64,000 nucleotides of DNA from Harmothoe impar (taxonomy: Eukaryota > Annelida > Polychaeta > Phyllodocida > Polynoidae): NCBI GenBank assembly GCA_947462335.1, contig OX381707.1, positions 85,557,606-85,621,605 on the forward strand, in the 5' to 3' direction. This document shows, in pieces, positions 32,636-45,170 of the stretch. Under the pieces are notes generated by a model. That model saw only the letters and a program-made list of their open reading frames with translations. It was not told the origin of the DNA and made no database searches. How positions within the stretch are numbered: the stretch's first letter is position 1; each line of letters opens with the position of its first letter. The translations under genes were made by a program, and so were the position numbers.

Positions 32636-33510
32636 GGTGAGTCGCTACCCTTTGATTTCTTCATATTCTAAAACCTATCAGAATGGGCCAATATTGCATA
32701 GCCAGATACATATAAACCTTCCCTAAACTGTGTTAAAAATTTAGATTATTTCAAGCAAAATTGTGCATTTTGTAACACTTTGAATATTTGATTTAATGGT
32801 AACTGATCATATTTCTAATTTTTAAAAAAGTGCTAGTAAATTGCAGATATTTACTATTTAGAACACTACAGATGCTATAATATTGCTCAAAATAACCAAG
32901 GGTATAAATCAGGACAATTTTAGATATAGATTTTTACGATTTTACCCATCATGCAGGGCCATATATAATTAATTTAGTCGTTTTTTGGCAATATTTTAAT
33001 TTTTCAAAGGTCCAAAACCCTAAAAATATGCCCGGGACCCCCTATCAAAATTACTTCTATATGTAAGCGAATTATCTGAACTATTTTCTGAGAGAGTTTT
33101 AAACAATTCTGTTAATACTGAATACTTTTTTTTAGCCAATAAGGCTACAAATAATGATGATTTCTTTGTATTCTTTCCCGAAACCCCATATTCTTACCCA
33201 GAATGCCATGGCGTAAAATTGTAAAATTATTTTTCCAGTAAAGGAAAACATTTAGGCGTTTCACATGTGATGTTTTACAATTCTGCGCATAATGGTTGAT
33301 ATAAAAAATAATCATGGAAGTTTTCAAATTTTTTCTCATTTTCAGAAAAAAAACCCTTTAATTTTTAAAATTCTATATCTAAAAAAGTAGTTTGGGACCC
33401 CCTATTTTTTTTGCATTTTTCAATTCTATTTAATTTGAACTGCCTGTAAAAAGAATTTTGCGAGATTCTGTTAACTTTTAGTGACTTTGACCCAAGGGTA
33501 GCGACCCACC
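32636..33510. mobile_element. 875-bp non-autonomous DNA transposon with TTAA flanks
   Basis: Flanked by TTAA at 32632-32635 and 33511-33514, with inverted ends GGTGAGTCGCTACCCTT and AAGGGTAGCGACCCACC (one mismatch). Copy 1 near 17093 has the empty site (CATTGTTTGATG). The interior is very AT-rich and has no transposase frame. The structure is piggyBac-like. Confidence 0.85.
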
Positions 33511-35771
33511 TTAAATGGTTTCACCTTTCTATTCATGTATGCAATGCTTTTTATGGCTTCAAGTGGACGCCCACACAATATTGATACTCCCGGGGAAAAT
33601 GTGTGCATTATTTAATCAATGCACAAGTGGGGAGCATTGAAATAAGAAGAGACAATTAAAAATGTTCAATGATAAAACTACTAGTTCAGGGTAACTCTAG
33701 AAATTTAAAGGATACTCATAGTTCAATGGAATAACCTCTGTATTTATGTATGCAAAAACTGGTAGGAGCTCCGTGGCCACAACAAAACACTGCACACTCT
33801 ATAGGTACTGCCAGGGGAGCTGTGTGCATTGTATAATCAATGTACAAATGGGATTCTTTTTTTAGAATATGCAGTTAAGTATGAGAAGGGATGTTTGAGT
33901 AGAATAATGATATTCAAGCACTATGTTCTAGTTACTCCCTTATTCAAGATTTAAAAAAGTCCAGCACTTGTTGAGCCTATAGAGGCTGCTGCTTTCTGCA
34001 TTGAAAAGCTAAGGGCTGAGTCCACGTACACATTGTAGATACCCTAGAGGAATAATACAATCCATATGCAATCCATACATAATAAGCTGACAAATTCACT
34101 TGCTAGAGCTACATTTATACATGAAAACAATGAATTTGTGCCGTTAATCGTTGCATTTACTTAGATAAATTCCTCTCAAGATTTTACCGGACCCTCGATG
34201 ACTGGATCTAAAGGTCTCCCTGTGTCCTCCTTGATATGCCTTGTACACCTGACCTCTTCTGTGTGGACTGGTTATCTTTGAAATCCACACTTCTACACTA
34301 AGCTCTCTGATAACCTGACTAAGACAGGAGGGACTCACCTGTCAAAATTCTGTCTCAGGTAGCTTAGTGATAGACTTCTAGGAATCGTTGGCTGTTTTAT
34401 ATAATGCACTTGAATCAGACACTGATTTCAATGCTACATGACCTGACTACATGAAATAAGATATCCTCCTTTTGGCCGCATCCAACATGCACCAAATTGG
34501 CACATACCTGGCACAATTTCAGGACAGTGGTAGGCATTAGAAGACCTTAATGTCTGTCAACCCTATTGAACAAGGGCAGCGCATGTACGGAGGGTATACG
34601 GAGGTCCAAATAAAACAAAAGAAGTAGTTTAGATGTATTTTGTCCGCATCTTGTCTGCATCTTAAAGCCCCATGTTAGGTATTACATAAACAAACAGTGA
34701 AACGCCTTCCAGGTGGCAAGGTGATGACCCCATGCAGGTATATCACTATATTTTGTAGTGTCATCCTGACTTAAAGGATCTCTGAGAAAAGGCAGTGATG
34801 TGGTATCATTTCACAATCTATAGATTCAACATGGAATTGGACCTTCAACCTTAGTAAGGGGATTGTTAAGACATCTTGATTTGCATTGGGGTGCTGATAT
34901 ATCATTTAGCATGTCAACTATAGTCTACTGATCATATCATAGTAGTACAATTTATGTTTATGCTATCAGATTCAGCTCTTTGACCCTTTTCAAGCCATTT
35001 TGACATTCACCAAGGTCATCCACCAATATATCATGTATACCCAGAATATGCATTAATACTATCCCATAGTTTGAATTGGTTACTGACAGGCAGAAATGAG
35101 AAATAAATAAGAATGTATATATATATATCACATAAATAGGCTCACTCTAGGCCAAATAACAATGGCTGCTGTTGCTATGGAAACCTGTTGGTTAGAACTT
35201 TTTAAACAGCACATCTTGGGAACATTCATTGGGTCTACACAGAAAACAAGTAGCTTGGTCACAACTAGTATAGTGTTAAATTGGGGACAAACAACAGGAG
35301 GCAAAATCCTTATTTTTTTGTAAATCTGGACTTTGACCTTGATAAATAATACCTTAGATGTGAGTAGGATGAACTGATACATGGTTATCACTGTACCTTA
35401 TGTAGTGTCCCTATCTGAAAGAGCCTTTGAGAAATAAAGCAAACGTATTCTTCCTTGATCCCTATGTTTGACACAGAATTTAACCTTTGACTTCAATTTC
35501 CTTAATGTTGGGACACTTTAATTTTGGTTTAATATTCTGAAAAATCAAGTATCATAGGTTAGGTATATGAATCAATCAAGAAACGTACTGTGGACAGGAT
35601 CTAATGAAAACTTATTTTGTTACAATGTTTTATCCAACATTTGATGTGCTCTAAATTTCAGTATTGCAATATTGCAGTGTTGCAATAATCCCAAATCTAC
35701 TCCTCTACTGTGCAACATATTCTGTTAATATAATCTGTAACTTATACGTTCGTCTTTTCCTGTCTTTTCAG
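33511..35771. repeat. Segmental duplication, copy 2, middle part and intron
   Basis: Matches 17095-20009 with deletions, then 23141-23826. The LINE at 20010-23140 is absent: the text runs through GTTTGAATTGGTTACTGAC at about 35068. Ends in the acceptor TGTCTTTTCAG at 35761-35771. No other gene is seen. Confidence 0.78.
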
Positions 35772-36814
35772 AATCGCTGTGTGGGTCCTGCAACATCTCG
35801 GAGTGGCTGTTTAAGATCATCTTCTGGCTGGGGTACTGTAACAGCCTCATGAACCCCATCATCTATGCCTGTTCCAGCCGGGAATTCAAGCGCGCATTCA
35901 CCCGCATCCTCATGTGTCGCTGGCGACGCAAGCCCAGATCTTTCATGGATGAACAGTTGAGTCACTCAGCCCCGAGTACGGAGATGAGCGGGCTGAGTAG
36001 ACTGGCCTCTGTCAGAAATATCAGCTTCAGGAGGAAAACCAAACAAGAAACGTTACGCAGGACGTATAGTTATTCAGTGGGTGGTGCAGGGAGGCGTTTC
36101 CTGCTACAGGCCACCAATGGGAGGACACGGTTAGAGCGGGAATCTCCCATAGCCTCACTTAGACTGCTACACAACCAGCAGAGGAGTGATGCAGTCGATG
36201 ACCGGGTGGGGGGGGATGAGAGCTCGGATGATGACCGCTCTGTAGGGTCCGGGGATGAGGTGGGGGGGAGTAACCTGGCTGATGACATCAGTCGGCATAT
36301 GGGGGCCATTGATGAAGCCGAGCATGAAGGGAATTTCACCTCCTGTGGTTCCGCCTCTACCTCTGCCTCTGTGACCATTGATTTAACTGCTGTACTAGAA
36401 CAGGGGATCACTGATGGTGACCATATGTTGGTGTCAGAAATAGAAGACACTGCAGCCATCCACCATGCCCCTGCCACAGAGTACCATGTGACCGGGCGGG
36501 GGGCCACCAACAACCGGAAGCGCCAACAGAAATTCCGTAGCTCAGACCAGCTGGGACTGAACCTGCCGGATATTATCGTGGACGATGCCGAGATGGAGCC
36601 TTTAAATGTGAACACAGATCCAGGGCAGGAACAAACTGAAACCCGCTTTGTTGAAGAAGTTGATGGGCTTGCCTGTTTCCATAATTCTGTTGAGCGATCT
36701 CCTAAAAATAAGCGAAGTACCAAACCCAAGTCTAAACGCAGGTCACTTGATATCACTGCTCTGACGTCTCAACCAACTGTGAATATTCAGGAGGATAATA
36801 TCATGTGGTTGTAA
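35772..36814 (+). CDS. Last exon of an alpha-1-adrenergic-receptor-like GPCR, copy 2
   Basis: Same length (1043 bases), same acceptor and same stop (TAA at 36812-36814) as 23827-24869, with no indels. By eye there are roughly 28 base differences, of which about six change an amino acid (for example Pro to Ser before TM7, and Gly/Ala, Thr/Ser, Arg/His, Val/Ile and Asp/Glu in the tail). TM7 with NPIIY and helix 8 are identical. The flanking introns differ more, so the exon seems to be under purifying selection. It could be the last exon of a second receptor gene, or an alternative last exon spliced to the same TM1-6 exon; the window cannot decide, since no TM1-6 exon lies between the two copies. 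Confidence 0.83.
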
Positions 36815-39800
36815 CCGAGGGTGATGTGTGTTTTATTTACAACAAGGGAGTATATGTGTGTATGAGTGACAACATGTAGGATGTGCACACTGCGTGAAAC
36901 ATCAGATTTAAGCAAATTCATGAACGAATTTAAAGTTGATTAATGTCCTTCTTTAAGGAGCTTTTATAACTCCAAGCAGCTTAAATGCAGAAATGCAGGA
37001 ATTAGCTTGATTTAAAGCTGCCTAAAGAAGGGCATTTATCAGCTTTAATGTTGCTTAAAGTTGCCTAAATAGGATCGTCCATGCAGTGGTAGATCTACCA
37101 AGGACCTTTTCAGACATGAGTGTGCTTTTATATCAATATGCTGTGTTGAGAAAAGAGATTCATTATTATAATATGTTAGAAGTCTTGCCTGAATGCAGGA
37201 CCCCGGTGATTAACAAAGAACTATAACAGTGAGTCTATTTTATCAATGACCACTCAGGTTCAACTCAGATGAAGATCCATGAAGATAAAACAAATAAATA
37301 CCAGTCTAAAAAGATGACTTTCCTTTAGTGTCTGTTCCTGTTTGTATTTTCAGCCTTTAGCAGAAGAGGATGAATTTGTTCTGCTTGGACTCGAAACGAA
37401 TTTTACCAGACATCTATTGCCTTTCCAATCTACCACCAACCAGATTGAAAAGCTCAGAGAGGTGAAGCCTAAGATGCTGCCTTCGATTTATTTTCTTGGC
37501 ACATGATACTTGTAATAATGTGTCATAAAAAATGTGATGTTTATTTTTTATGTTATAACCACGAATTAGGTCACTTGGGTCATGCTATCCCTTGGTATGG
37601 ATCTAACTGGCCATCAAACATCAGTGCTCTAGATTAGAGCAGATACTTATTTCAACTGGCCACCAGGAGGGATGATATTTCCTTTTCTGACCGGAACTCC
37701 CCAACCCTCAGGCCATCCAATCAGCTTCTCCGATGGTAACAGCCATGGACAGGATGGTGTGTAAAGTCTCAGCCAATCACAGCCGCAGACACATCCTCAG
37801 TGGGTTAGTTCACACAACAGGCACCAGGGCTGCCATAGGTAGCTCTGCTGACCTGTAGGGGTGTTATAATGGTGGACTGCTGACATTTGTCATAGGCTTT
37901 AATGGATGATGATGACTACCTGCTGAAGATAAGAATTCTCTCTATATCTGAGAGTATGTATCTTTATATACATCAAGTATATGTAGTGAGTCTGATGGCA
38001 TTTGATTAAATAGAGTTTTCAAATAAGTAATAGCTGGATATATACTGGTGAACATTAAAAACAGTCTTGCCCTCTGATTCTTCAATGCAGACCATACGGT
38101 TCACACTAAATCCCTCCTCCCTTATTCTAGTCCTCAAAACATTCCAAATTTTGGGTTCTTGTAAAAATTGTTGATTTTTTGACCAACAAATGATATTAAA
38201 ACATGAATAAAATATAATTTTTAGTATGATTAACCTTAGATATTGTTTCGGAAGAAGGATGGTACATGGTAGTCTCCTCACCTATTGTTTCAGGCTGAGG
38301 GCATTTGGCATGAAGCCAGGACGCCGACCGAGAGGATTAACATAGGATATGCTCCCTTTACTATCAAACCTCACAGGTTCTTAACTGCTACGTATATATA
38401 TATGTTCCCTCACACCTCCCTTACCTTATTCTTTTGTTTAAATATGGATCCAACATGGTAGAATGAACTGCAGTAGGTGTATCCTAAATTAAGGCTTAAC
38501 AGGTTTTTGTCTATCCTGGCTCCGTGCCTAATATATTAGATCAAAAACCTTTATATTGAATTATAACCCATAACAAATCCTCCATCTTACTTCAGCTCGG
38601 GTAAAAAAAGAAGAAGAAGAAAGAGTGACTGGGGCAGCTTTTTAAAGGTTTTTCTAATTGATAACAGGAAACTCCCCTGCACAGTGCTTCCTGCCATGGG
38701 GGAATGTGGCCATGTTTGTAAGCTATACTTATATAGGTCAAGCAAACACTGAACCACTATAGTACACATTCTGTATTTGTTTGGCGAGAGGTTGGCTTAA
38801 CTGAGCGCTAAAATAAGTTGTCTCTCACTCACCCAAGGGGCACAGCCTCTATGCCACAAGTTCCCGGGGTACAATGCTATTGCTGTTGGAAGATGCTATT
38901 TCTATTTTATAAGTGTCTCACCAGGGCTTCATTCAGGTGTCATGCCAACACCATAGGGTTGAGGCTGGGTGCTATGATGTAATAATGCAGCATCTGTAAG
39001 TTACTTCCTCGGGCTGTATCATGATGACATATGTCATCCTTTAGTGACATGCCTTTTATTATTTTTTAAGGTGTTTTATTGGGTTGAATAATAACAAATA
39101 CATAATAAAATGAAATGAAATTAACCTAGCACATGCGCATTGCATTACTTATGCTAGGACCCCTTGACCGTTCAGTATGTAGATAGCGTTAAAATACAGG
39201 GTATGGCAGACTACAGTGTTAATTATACCCTTATTATCATGAAGAAAAACATAGTTTCACTAGAAAAACATAGTTTCACTAAAAGGGTTATAGAGGAACA
39301 CCCAGGATACATTGATTATGTGATACACACATTCCTCATGCAGACGTCAGTAGCATAGAGCAATGGGAGTCTGTTTAAAGCCACTCTGCCTGGCAAAAAA
39401 ACTCATACATGAATAGAAAGGTAATCCTAGTCCGCCATGAATAGACCTTCTTTTAACCAGCACTTTTACATTTATGGAAAGAAAAGAGGCAAGCACACGG
39501 GGCCAAATATCTTCTAAGGAAGGTGAAAAGCACTGACCTTGTCGAGTATCTAGCATATCTTCGCCCATGGAGCTATGTAAATCAGGTTCAGGAGGCAGCG
39601 ATCCCTTTCCCTTTGCTGCAGTATATGTGGGTGGCTGGAAACTCCTCAGGTTGCACCAGACACCTTCCTTACACCTAGAGGAAGTTAACAGAGAGGCAGG
39701 CAACAATACTGTAAAAGATGCCTCACATTTAGCCTCTCTTACTTTCTACCTTCTAATTTGCTTACTTAGTTTATATGTGTGCTTGCTATTACTACCCCTG

Positions 39801-39891
39801 TCTGAATATGTCAGTCTGAATTGTTGTGACTGACCTTTCTTTCCCTCTCTCAGCTCACAGAGACCTTGATATCAGACCCAGCTGCCCTTAA
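36815..39891. other. Downstream non-coding DNA, copy 2
   Basis: Colinear with 24870-28134 apart from insertions. No gene is seen. A hairpin-like dispersed repeat lies at about 38960-39060. Confidence 0.7.
39054..39281 (-). mobile_element. Retroelement 3' fragment, minus orientation
   Basis: Present in copy 2 but not in copy 1 near 27310. Read on the minus strand it ends with CCCAATAAAACACC and an A-rich tail, as expected for a truncated LINE or SINE 3' end. A tandem CATAGTTTCACTA pair sits at the other side, near 39250-39280. Confidence 0.45.
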
Positions 39892-40156
39892 GGGGGTGGT
39901 CATTTTTTAACAACGGGGGGGGGGGGGGTCAGTGGATTTCCGTGCCAGCGGGTCGAAATTTTGTTGGTTCCCCCCCGCGGGAGGGGTCAACATTTCTTTC
40001 GGTCCCCCCCTAGGCAGGTTGAAAATGAGCGCGACCGACCCCTTTGAGCTATTGTAACGCGCGGGCTTTTTTGCTAAAAAGGGGTGTAATTTTTCTTTTG
40101 GTCCCCCCCCAAATCCACCAACCCCCCCCCCCCGTTGTTAAAAAATGACCGCTCCC
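39892..40156. mobile_element. MITE with GGTGGTCATTTTTTAAC ends, copy 2
   Basis: Paralog of 28135-28403 at the matching position of the second duplicate, 265 bp, with the same inverted ends and the same G and C runs. Confidence 0.85.
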
Positions 40157-41092
40157 TAAAGAGAGTAGGTTGCTGAGGATACTTAGTCTTACATTGTGCT
40201 TCAGTGTACAAAGACCTTTGTTACATGAACATACGCATTTAGATGGATCTTCTTCTAAAAGTTCTGTGTTTCTCAATTTCTATATGACTTCTTTATTTCT
40301 TTTTCTGTTGTTACTCCCTTCTTTTCTTCCTTCATCAATTTTTTTTCATTTTTTCTTTTCTCCTTATTTTTTATGATAATTTCATTTTTTATATGTAGTC
40401 CTAAGAATATGATTCACATCTTTCAAATATGTCTGCTTCAGATTGGTAGCTGTCTTTGGGTCTACCTTCTCCTCCGTACCAGTATAGTAGTCAGTGCCTA
40501 ATGCCCACATACCTGAACCCATAAGCCTCAACACATTTATCTAGCTCGTATCAGCCCAATCACCTTCTATCACACCTATCATCTTCTATCACTCATTTAG
40601 CCGCCTTTAGTGTCACTATAGTACCCGGATATCCCCAACCTGTCTTCCTTCAGCTATTAGCTGCTCAATCTGAGAGGTAATCCTAGTCCATATGACTCCC
40701 TTAAAACCCCTGGGATAAAGGATTCAGGGCCAGGCGGTGTAAAGGTAGGAGGGAGAAGGGTTCAGACACTGGGTGTTCATCTTAAGGTGAGGTAGGTAGG
40801 CTGAGAGGGTATCTAGTCCATATTATACCTAGCGATCCCAGCAGGGTAGGACTTTGACACACTGCATACTTTTAGAACCCCACCGAGGGGTCTTCAATCC
40901 AATGAGGAGGAGATTTTTAGTCATATATGGTGCCTCCCGTCATGATGATAGACCTCACCATCTCTGCTGCTGATGCAAAGCACACCAAGAGGCAGTTGGA
41001 TCCTCAGATTAGAGTTGAAATACATTAGAGAAGCAGAGTATCATGATAGAACCGCCTGTTTTCACTGAGGTGGAAGCGTCTTGCTTTGGTGA
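40157..41092. other. Non-coding DNA closing copy 2
   Basis: Matches parts of 28404-30249, ending before the phrase that begins the next unit. No gene is seen. Confidence 0.6.
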
Positions 41093-44000
41093 ATTAATGT
41101 CCAATTTGTGACAATTTGTTTAAGGATTTAGACAGCAGAGTTCTTCAGATCTGGAGGGATACTTCCATTAAAGGTCCTTGTTGGGTTAAAGATCATCTCT
41201 TTGGTCTCACATCTGGTGGTGAGAAAATGAACTAAATCTTTGAAGTTGGTAGGCAGACTCGAGCACAGAACATCCTAGTCCAAAAGCTCCTAGTCTAAAT
41301 GCCCTCTACTCATCTTTCACACTACATTTAAAATTGAGCTCACATCAAGGAGTTGCATGCGTCACATGATAGAGGATCAATATTATCAAGTGTATGCAAA
41401 CAGCATAGATAAACTAAATGATGTCTTGGCACATGATACTTTGTAATGATGTGTTATTTCAAAAAGCCTCTGTGATATATAATCCAATGCAGTCTACACC
41501 TATAACTATCAATACTGCAATTCTAATTATAGTATTCAAAAGAGGAAGATTGTCCATGTGATGTCTCTATATTAAGCTATAACCACCCAATTCTACACTT
41601 GGTATCGATCTAACAGACAATCATGCATCAGCATTCTAGGTTAGAGCACCTACTTATTCCACTGACCACCAGAAGGATGATATTTCCTTTTCTGACCAGC
41701 ACTCTCCTACCCTCAGACCAACCAATCAGCTTCTGCGATGGTAACAGCAGTGGACAGGATGGTGTGTAAAGTCTCAGCCAATCACAGCCGCAGAGGTATC
41801 AGAGGTTTGTGTGATCATAATTAACCTCAGGAGCATGGAAATATGTGTTGCTAGGCTGACAAACAATCAGAATAGTTGTTGCTAGGTAACCAGCTGTATT
41901 AGCAACAAATCAATAGGACCATTGAATTCCTTTGGTCCATTTTTACGGCACCCATACTGACTTCCTGTAAAGTGAAAACAATATAAGGCCTCAGCCTGAT
42001 GGTTCGCAGGCTGACCACCAGGCCCCTCTTGGGCCTTTCGGCCTTAAACAATGTAGTAGTGGCTTTAACTGCAACTCTCCAAGCAGGGTCTTGGCTAAAG
42101 GTAGTAGAGTGCTGACGGACAAGAGGCTTATCTGCTTGGAGAGTGTTATGTTGTTTAATCTCCCTTCCTGCACTGCCTCGGGATGCCACTGGCTTTAGCT
42201 TATCTGTATCTTCTAATCTTAAATAAGAAATGCTGATAATACAACTGCTGATTGGAAGAGATGCAACAACCCAAGTTTAGTCTCAAGGGATAAAAGAAGC
42301 AGATAAAGTTATAAAATAAAAACGAATTGGCCTTTTATGATCTTCAAAGTCAAACTGAAAAATTATTAGCAACCCTGGGTTTATTGATCAAGATTCTCAA
42401 GGCAGATTTGTTCACCTTTCCTGCAGCACATCTGGGAAAAACACCAAAGGACAGTAAAAGGATATGCCAGTAGCTTCAAAGGAAAGATAAACGTATAAAA
42501 TTTACTGCAAAGAGCCTAATACTGCACACACACAAATGCTTAGGAGTCAATAAAGGAAGTATGTACGTCAGCCTCAAAGGGAACGTTTCTCTAATCTCTT
42601 TACTTAGATCAGGAGTACTAAAACCACCACAAGTCACCATCGGCACTTCCCAATACAATAAGGTCAAGAAGGTGGTTTTGAATGCCAGATTGTCATAGTT
42701 TCTTGTCATAATGCATCAATGCAGTGCTAGCGAGTAACTCACAAGTGTTTCATTCAAGCATCATGTCAACCATTTTGGGCTGATACACTCCCAACTCTGA
42801 GGCTGCATTCATGCCTCACGATGACCAATGGCATACTACATTAAGGCAGTGTGGGGCCCTTAAAGGGTTAACAGGTCTGCGATGCACAAAGGGAAGGACA
42901 TCAAAGCCAGGGTCACTCGTTAAACTATAGCCTTTGTAAGGACTTTTAAGTCTTAACCCTGTTCTAAGTAAAGTGGTAGTTTATTAAAGACCTTATCAAT
43001 GTAAATGTATAAAGGAAAAGAGACAGGGAATAGGAGAGGCACATTAAGTTAACCATGTCAGAAACATTGTATCAACTCACCTACTCTAGAATCCATTTTG
43101 AATGCTCTCTGATAAAATTAATGCTTCCAGGTTATAGCAGAAAAACTCATTGTTCAATGCTATCACATTTCTATTCATGCAACGTTTTTAGAGCTGCCAG
43201 TACCCACATAATATCAATACTCCTAAGCACAATGTGGGCATTACATAATCAATGCACAAGTGGGAAGCATTGAAACAAGAAGAGACATTTTAAAACTTTT
43301 AGTTCAAGGAGGAAAGACTTTTACTTGTTCAATTGACTTACCTCTCTATTCATGTATGCAAATCATTTTAGGAGCTCAAGTGGCCACAACACACTATTGC
43401 ACACTCTATAGGTACTGCTAAGGGAAGTGTGTGCATTGCATAATCAATGTACAAATATGATCTCTTTTTAGAATATGCAGCATAGATAGATAAGGGTTGT
43501 CTAAGTAGGATGAGGAGGTTTATTTCTCAAGTATAATCTTTTGTGGTTTATCTTTCATTCAAGATGAAAAGTCTAGCTCTTGTTGAGCTTTTTGAGGCTG
43601 CCTTCTGCATTAAAAGACTAAGTCCCTTATTGTATGCATTCACTCAACACAATCAATACTTAGAGGGTTAGTGCAAACCTCATTAGCTGACAAAGTCACT
43701 ATCTAGAGCTACATTTATACAAAATGGACTTGTTTGAATTTATTTTAAATCTAAGCCTTCATACTAAGGTCTTTGGTTATCTGAGTAAGACAGAAAGGAG
43801 TTACCTGTCACCTATCTGTCTCAGATAGCTAAGTAATAGTCTAAAAGAACACTTTGGCTCTTCTATCAAACACGCAATCAAAGCAAGAAGCAGTTTTAAT
43901 GCTACATTGCCTGACTACATGAATTAAGGTGTTTTCATTTTGGCCGCACCAAATTGACACATAACTGTCACAATTTCAGGACAGTGGTAAGCATTAGAAG

Positions 44001-45170
44001 AGCTAAATGTCTTTCTCTATTGAGGACAGGGTGCCCATGTCTGTAGTACAGTGCCAAAAAACACATAAAACAATATGAAATGTTCTTTGTACAATCTCCT
44101 ACATGTATTCATAGTACTATTTCATGTCTGTACGAAGTCTTTAAAATGGATGAGAAACAATAACCTGTGGAAAGAAAGTTAAATTCACCAGTAACAGTAA
44201 AAGAGAACTGACACATGTTCGGATCTAGACAATCACATCAGAGAGAACCATTAAGGCTTCACTTTCCTGAGTTATTTAATCTAATAGTCAGATCCCATTT
44301 CCCAATTTCCATATTTCCCCATGCAACAGTCACCACCTAATACCTAATGAACCCAATACATCCCTATCTCTTCGACTCTCTGGTCATAGAGGATGCTGAA
44401 GAAAATGTGCCCAATGCTAAAAGATACAAGTCACAAGCTGTTTTATCTGAGATGAAAGACTGACAACACCCATTTCTGAAATGAAAATCACTTCTGACAG
44501 TCGATTTTGGATTTGAACACTAACTTTTTCTTCGAGAGTTGGACTTTTTTGCCCAAATACTTTTTGTTTTCTAAACTCCGTTTTGACCCTCTTGGGCCAC
44601 TGTATCTAGGACCCTTTTTGAGTGCCTTCTGATAAAACTATTGATTCCAGGTAAGTGTAGAAAAACTATTCATTGTTCAATGGTATCAGCTTCTTAATCA
44701 TGTATGCAACGTTTTTTTAGGACTTCCAGTGGACACCCACACAATATCAATACTCCTTGGGAAAATTTGTGCATTACTGAATCAATGCACAAGTCAGGAG
44801 CAATGGAATAAGAAAAACACATTTTTAAAGGTCCTTTGATAAAATTGTTAGTTCAAGGTAAATCTAGGAGGAAATAAAAAGGCTATTCATTGTTCAATGG
44901 AATTACCTTTTTATTCATGTATGCAAAACCTCAGCACTCTACAGGTACTACCAGGGGATGTGTGTACCATGCATAATCAATGTACAGATATGGTTCCTGT
45001 TTATGCAGTTTAGAATGAGAAGGGTGGCCTGAGTAGGATGAGGAATCTTTCATTTTTAAACATTACTTTTCTGGTTACTCCCTTATTCAAAGTTCAGCTC
45101 TTGATGTATCTATAGAGGCTAACTCTTTTCTTATCTGAATCCAGTCAAACGTCATTGATACCCAAGAGTT
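41093..45170. repeat. Segmental duplication, copy 3 (diverged, non-coding)
   Basis: Starts with GAATTAATGTCCAATTTGT, matching position 1, and follows copy 1 to about 42320, then 42950-45170 follows 16940-18300 and is partly doubled. It has more indels than copies 1 and 2. The site equivalent to the Polinton insertion is intact at about 42998-43015. No gene is seen. Confidence 0.72.
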
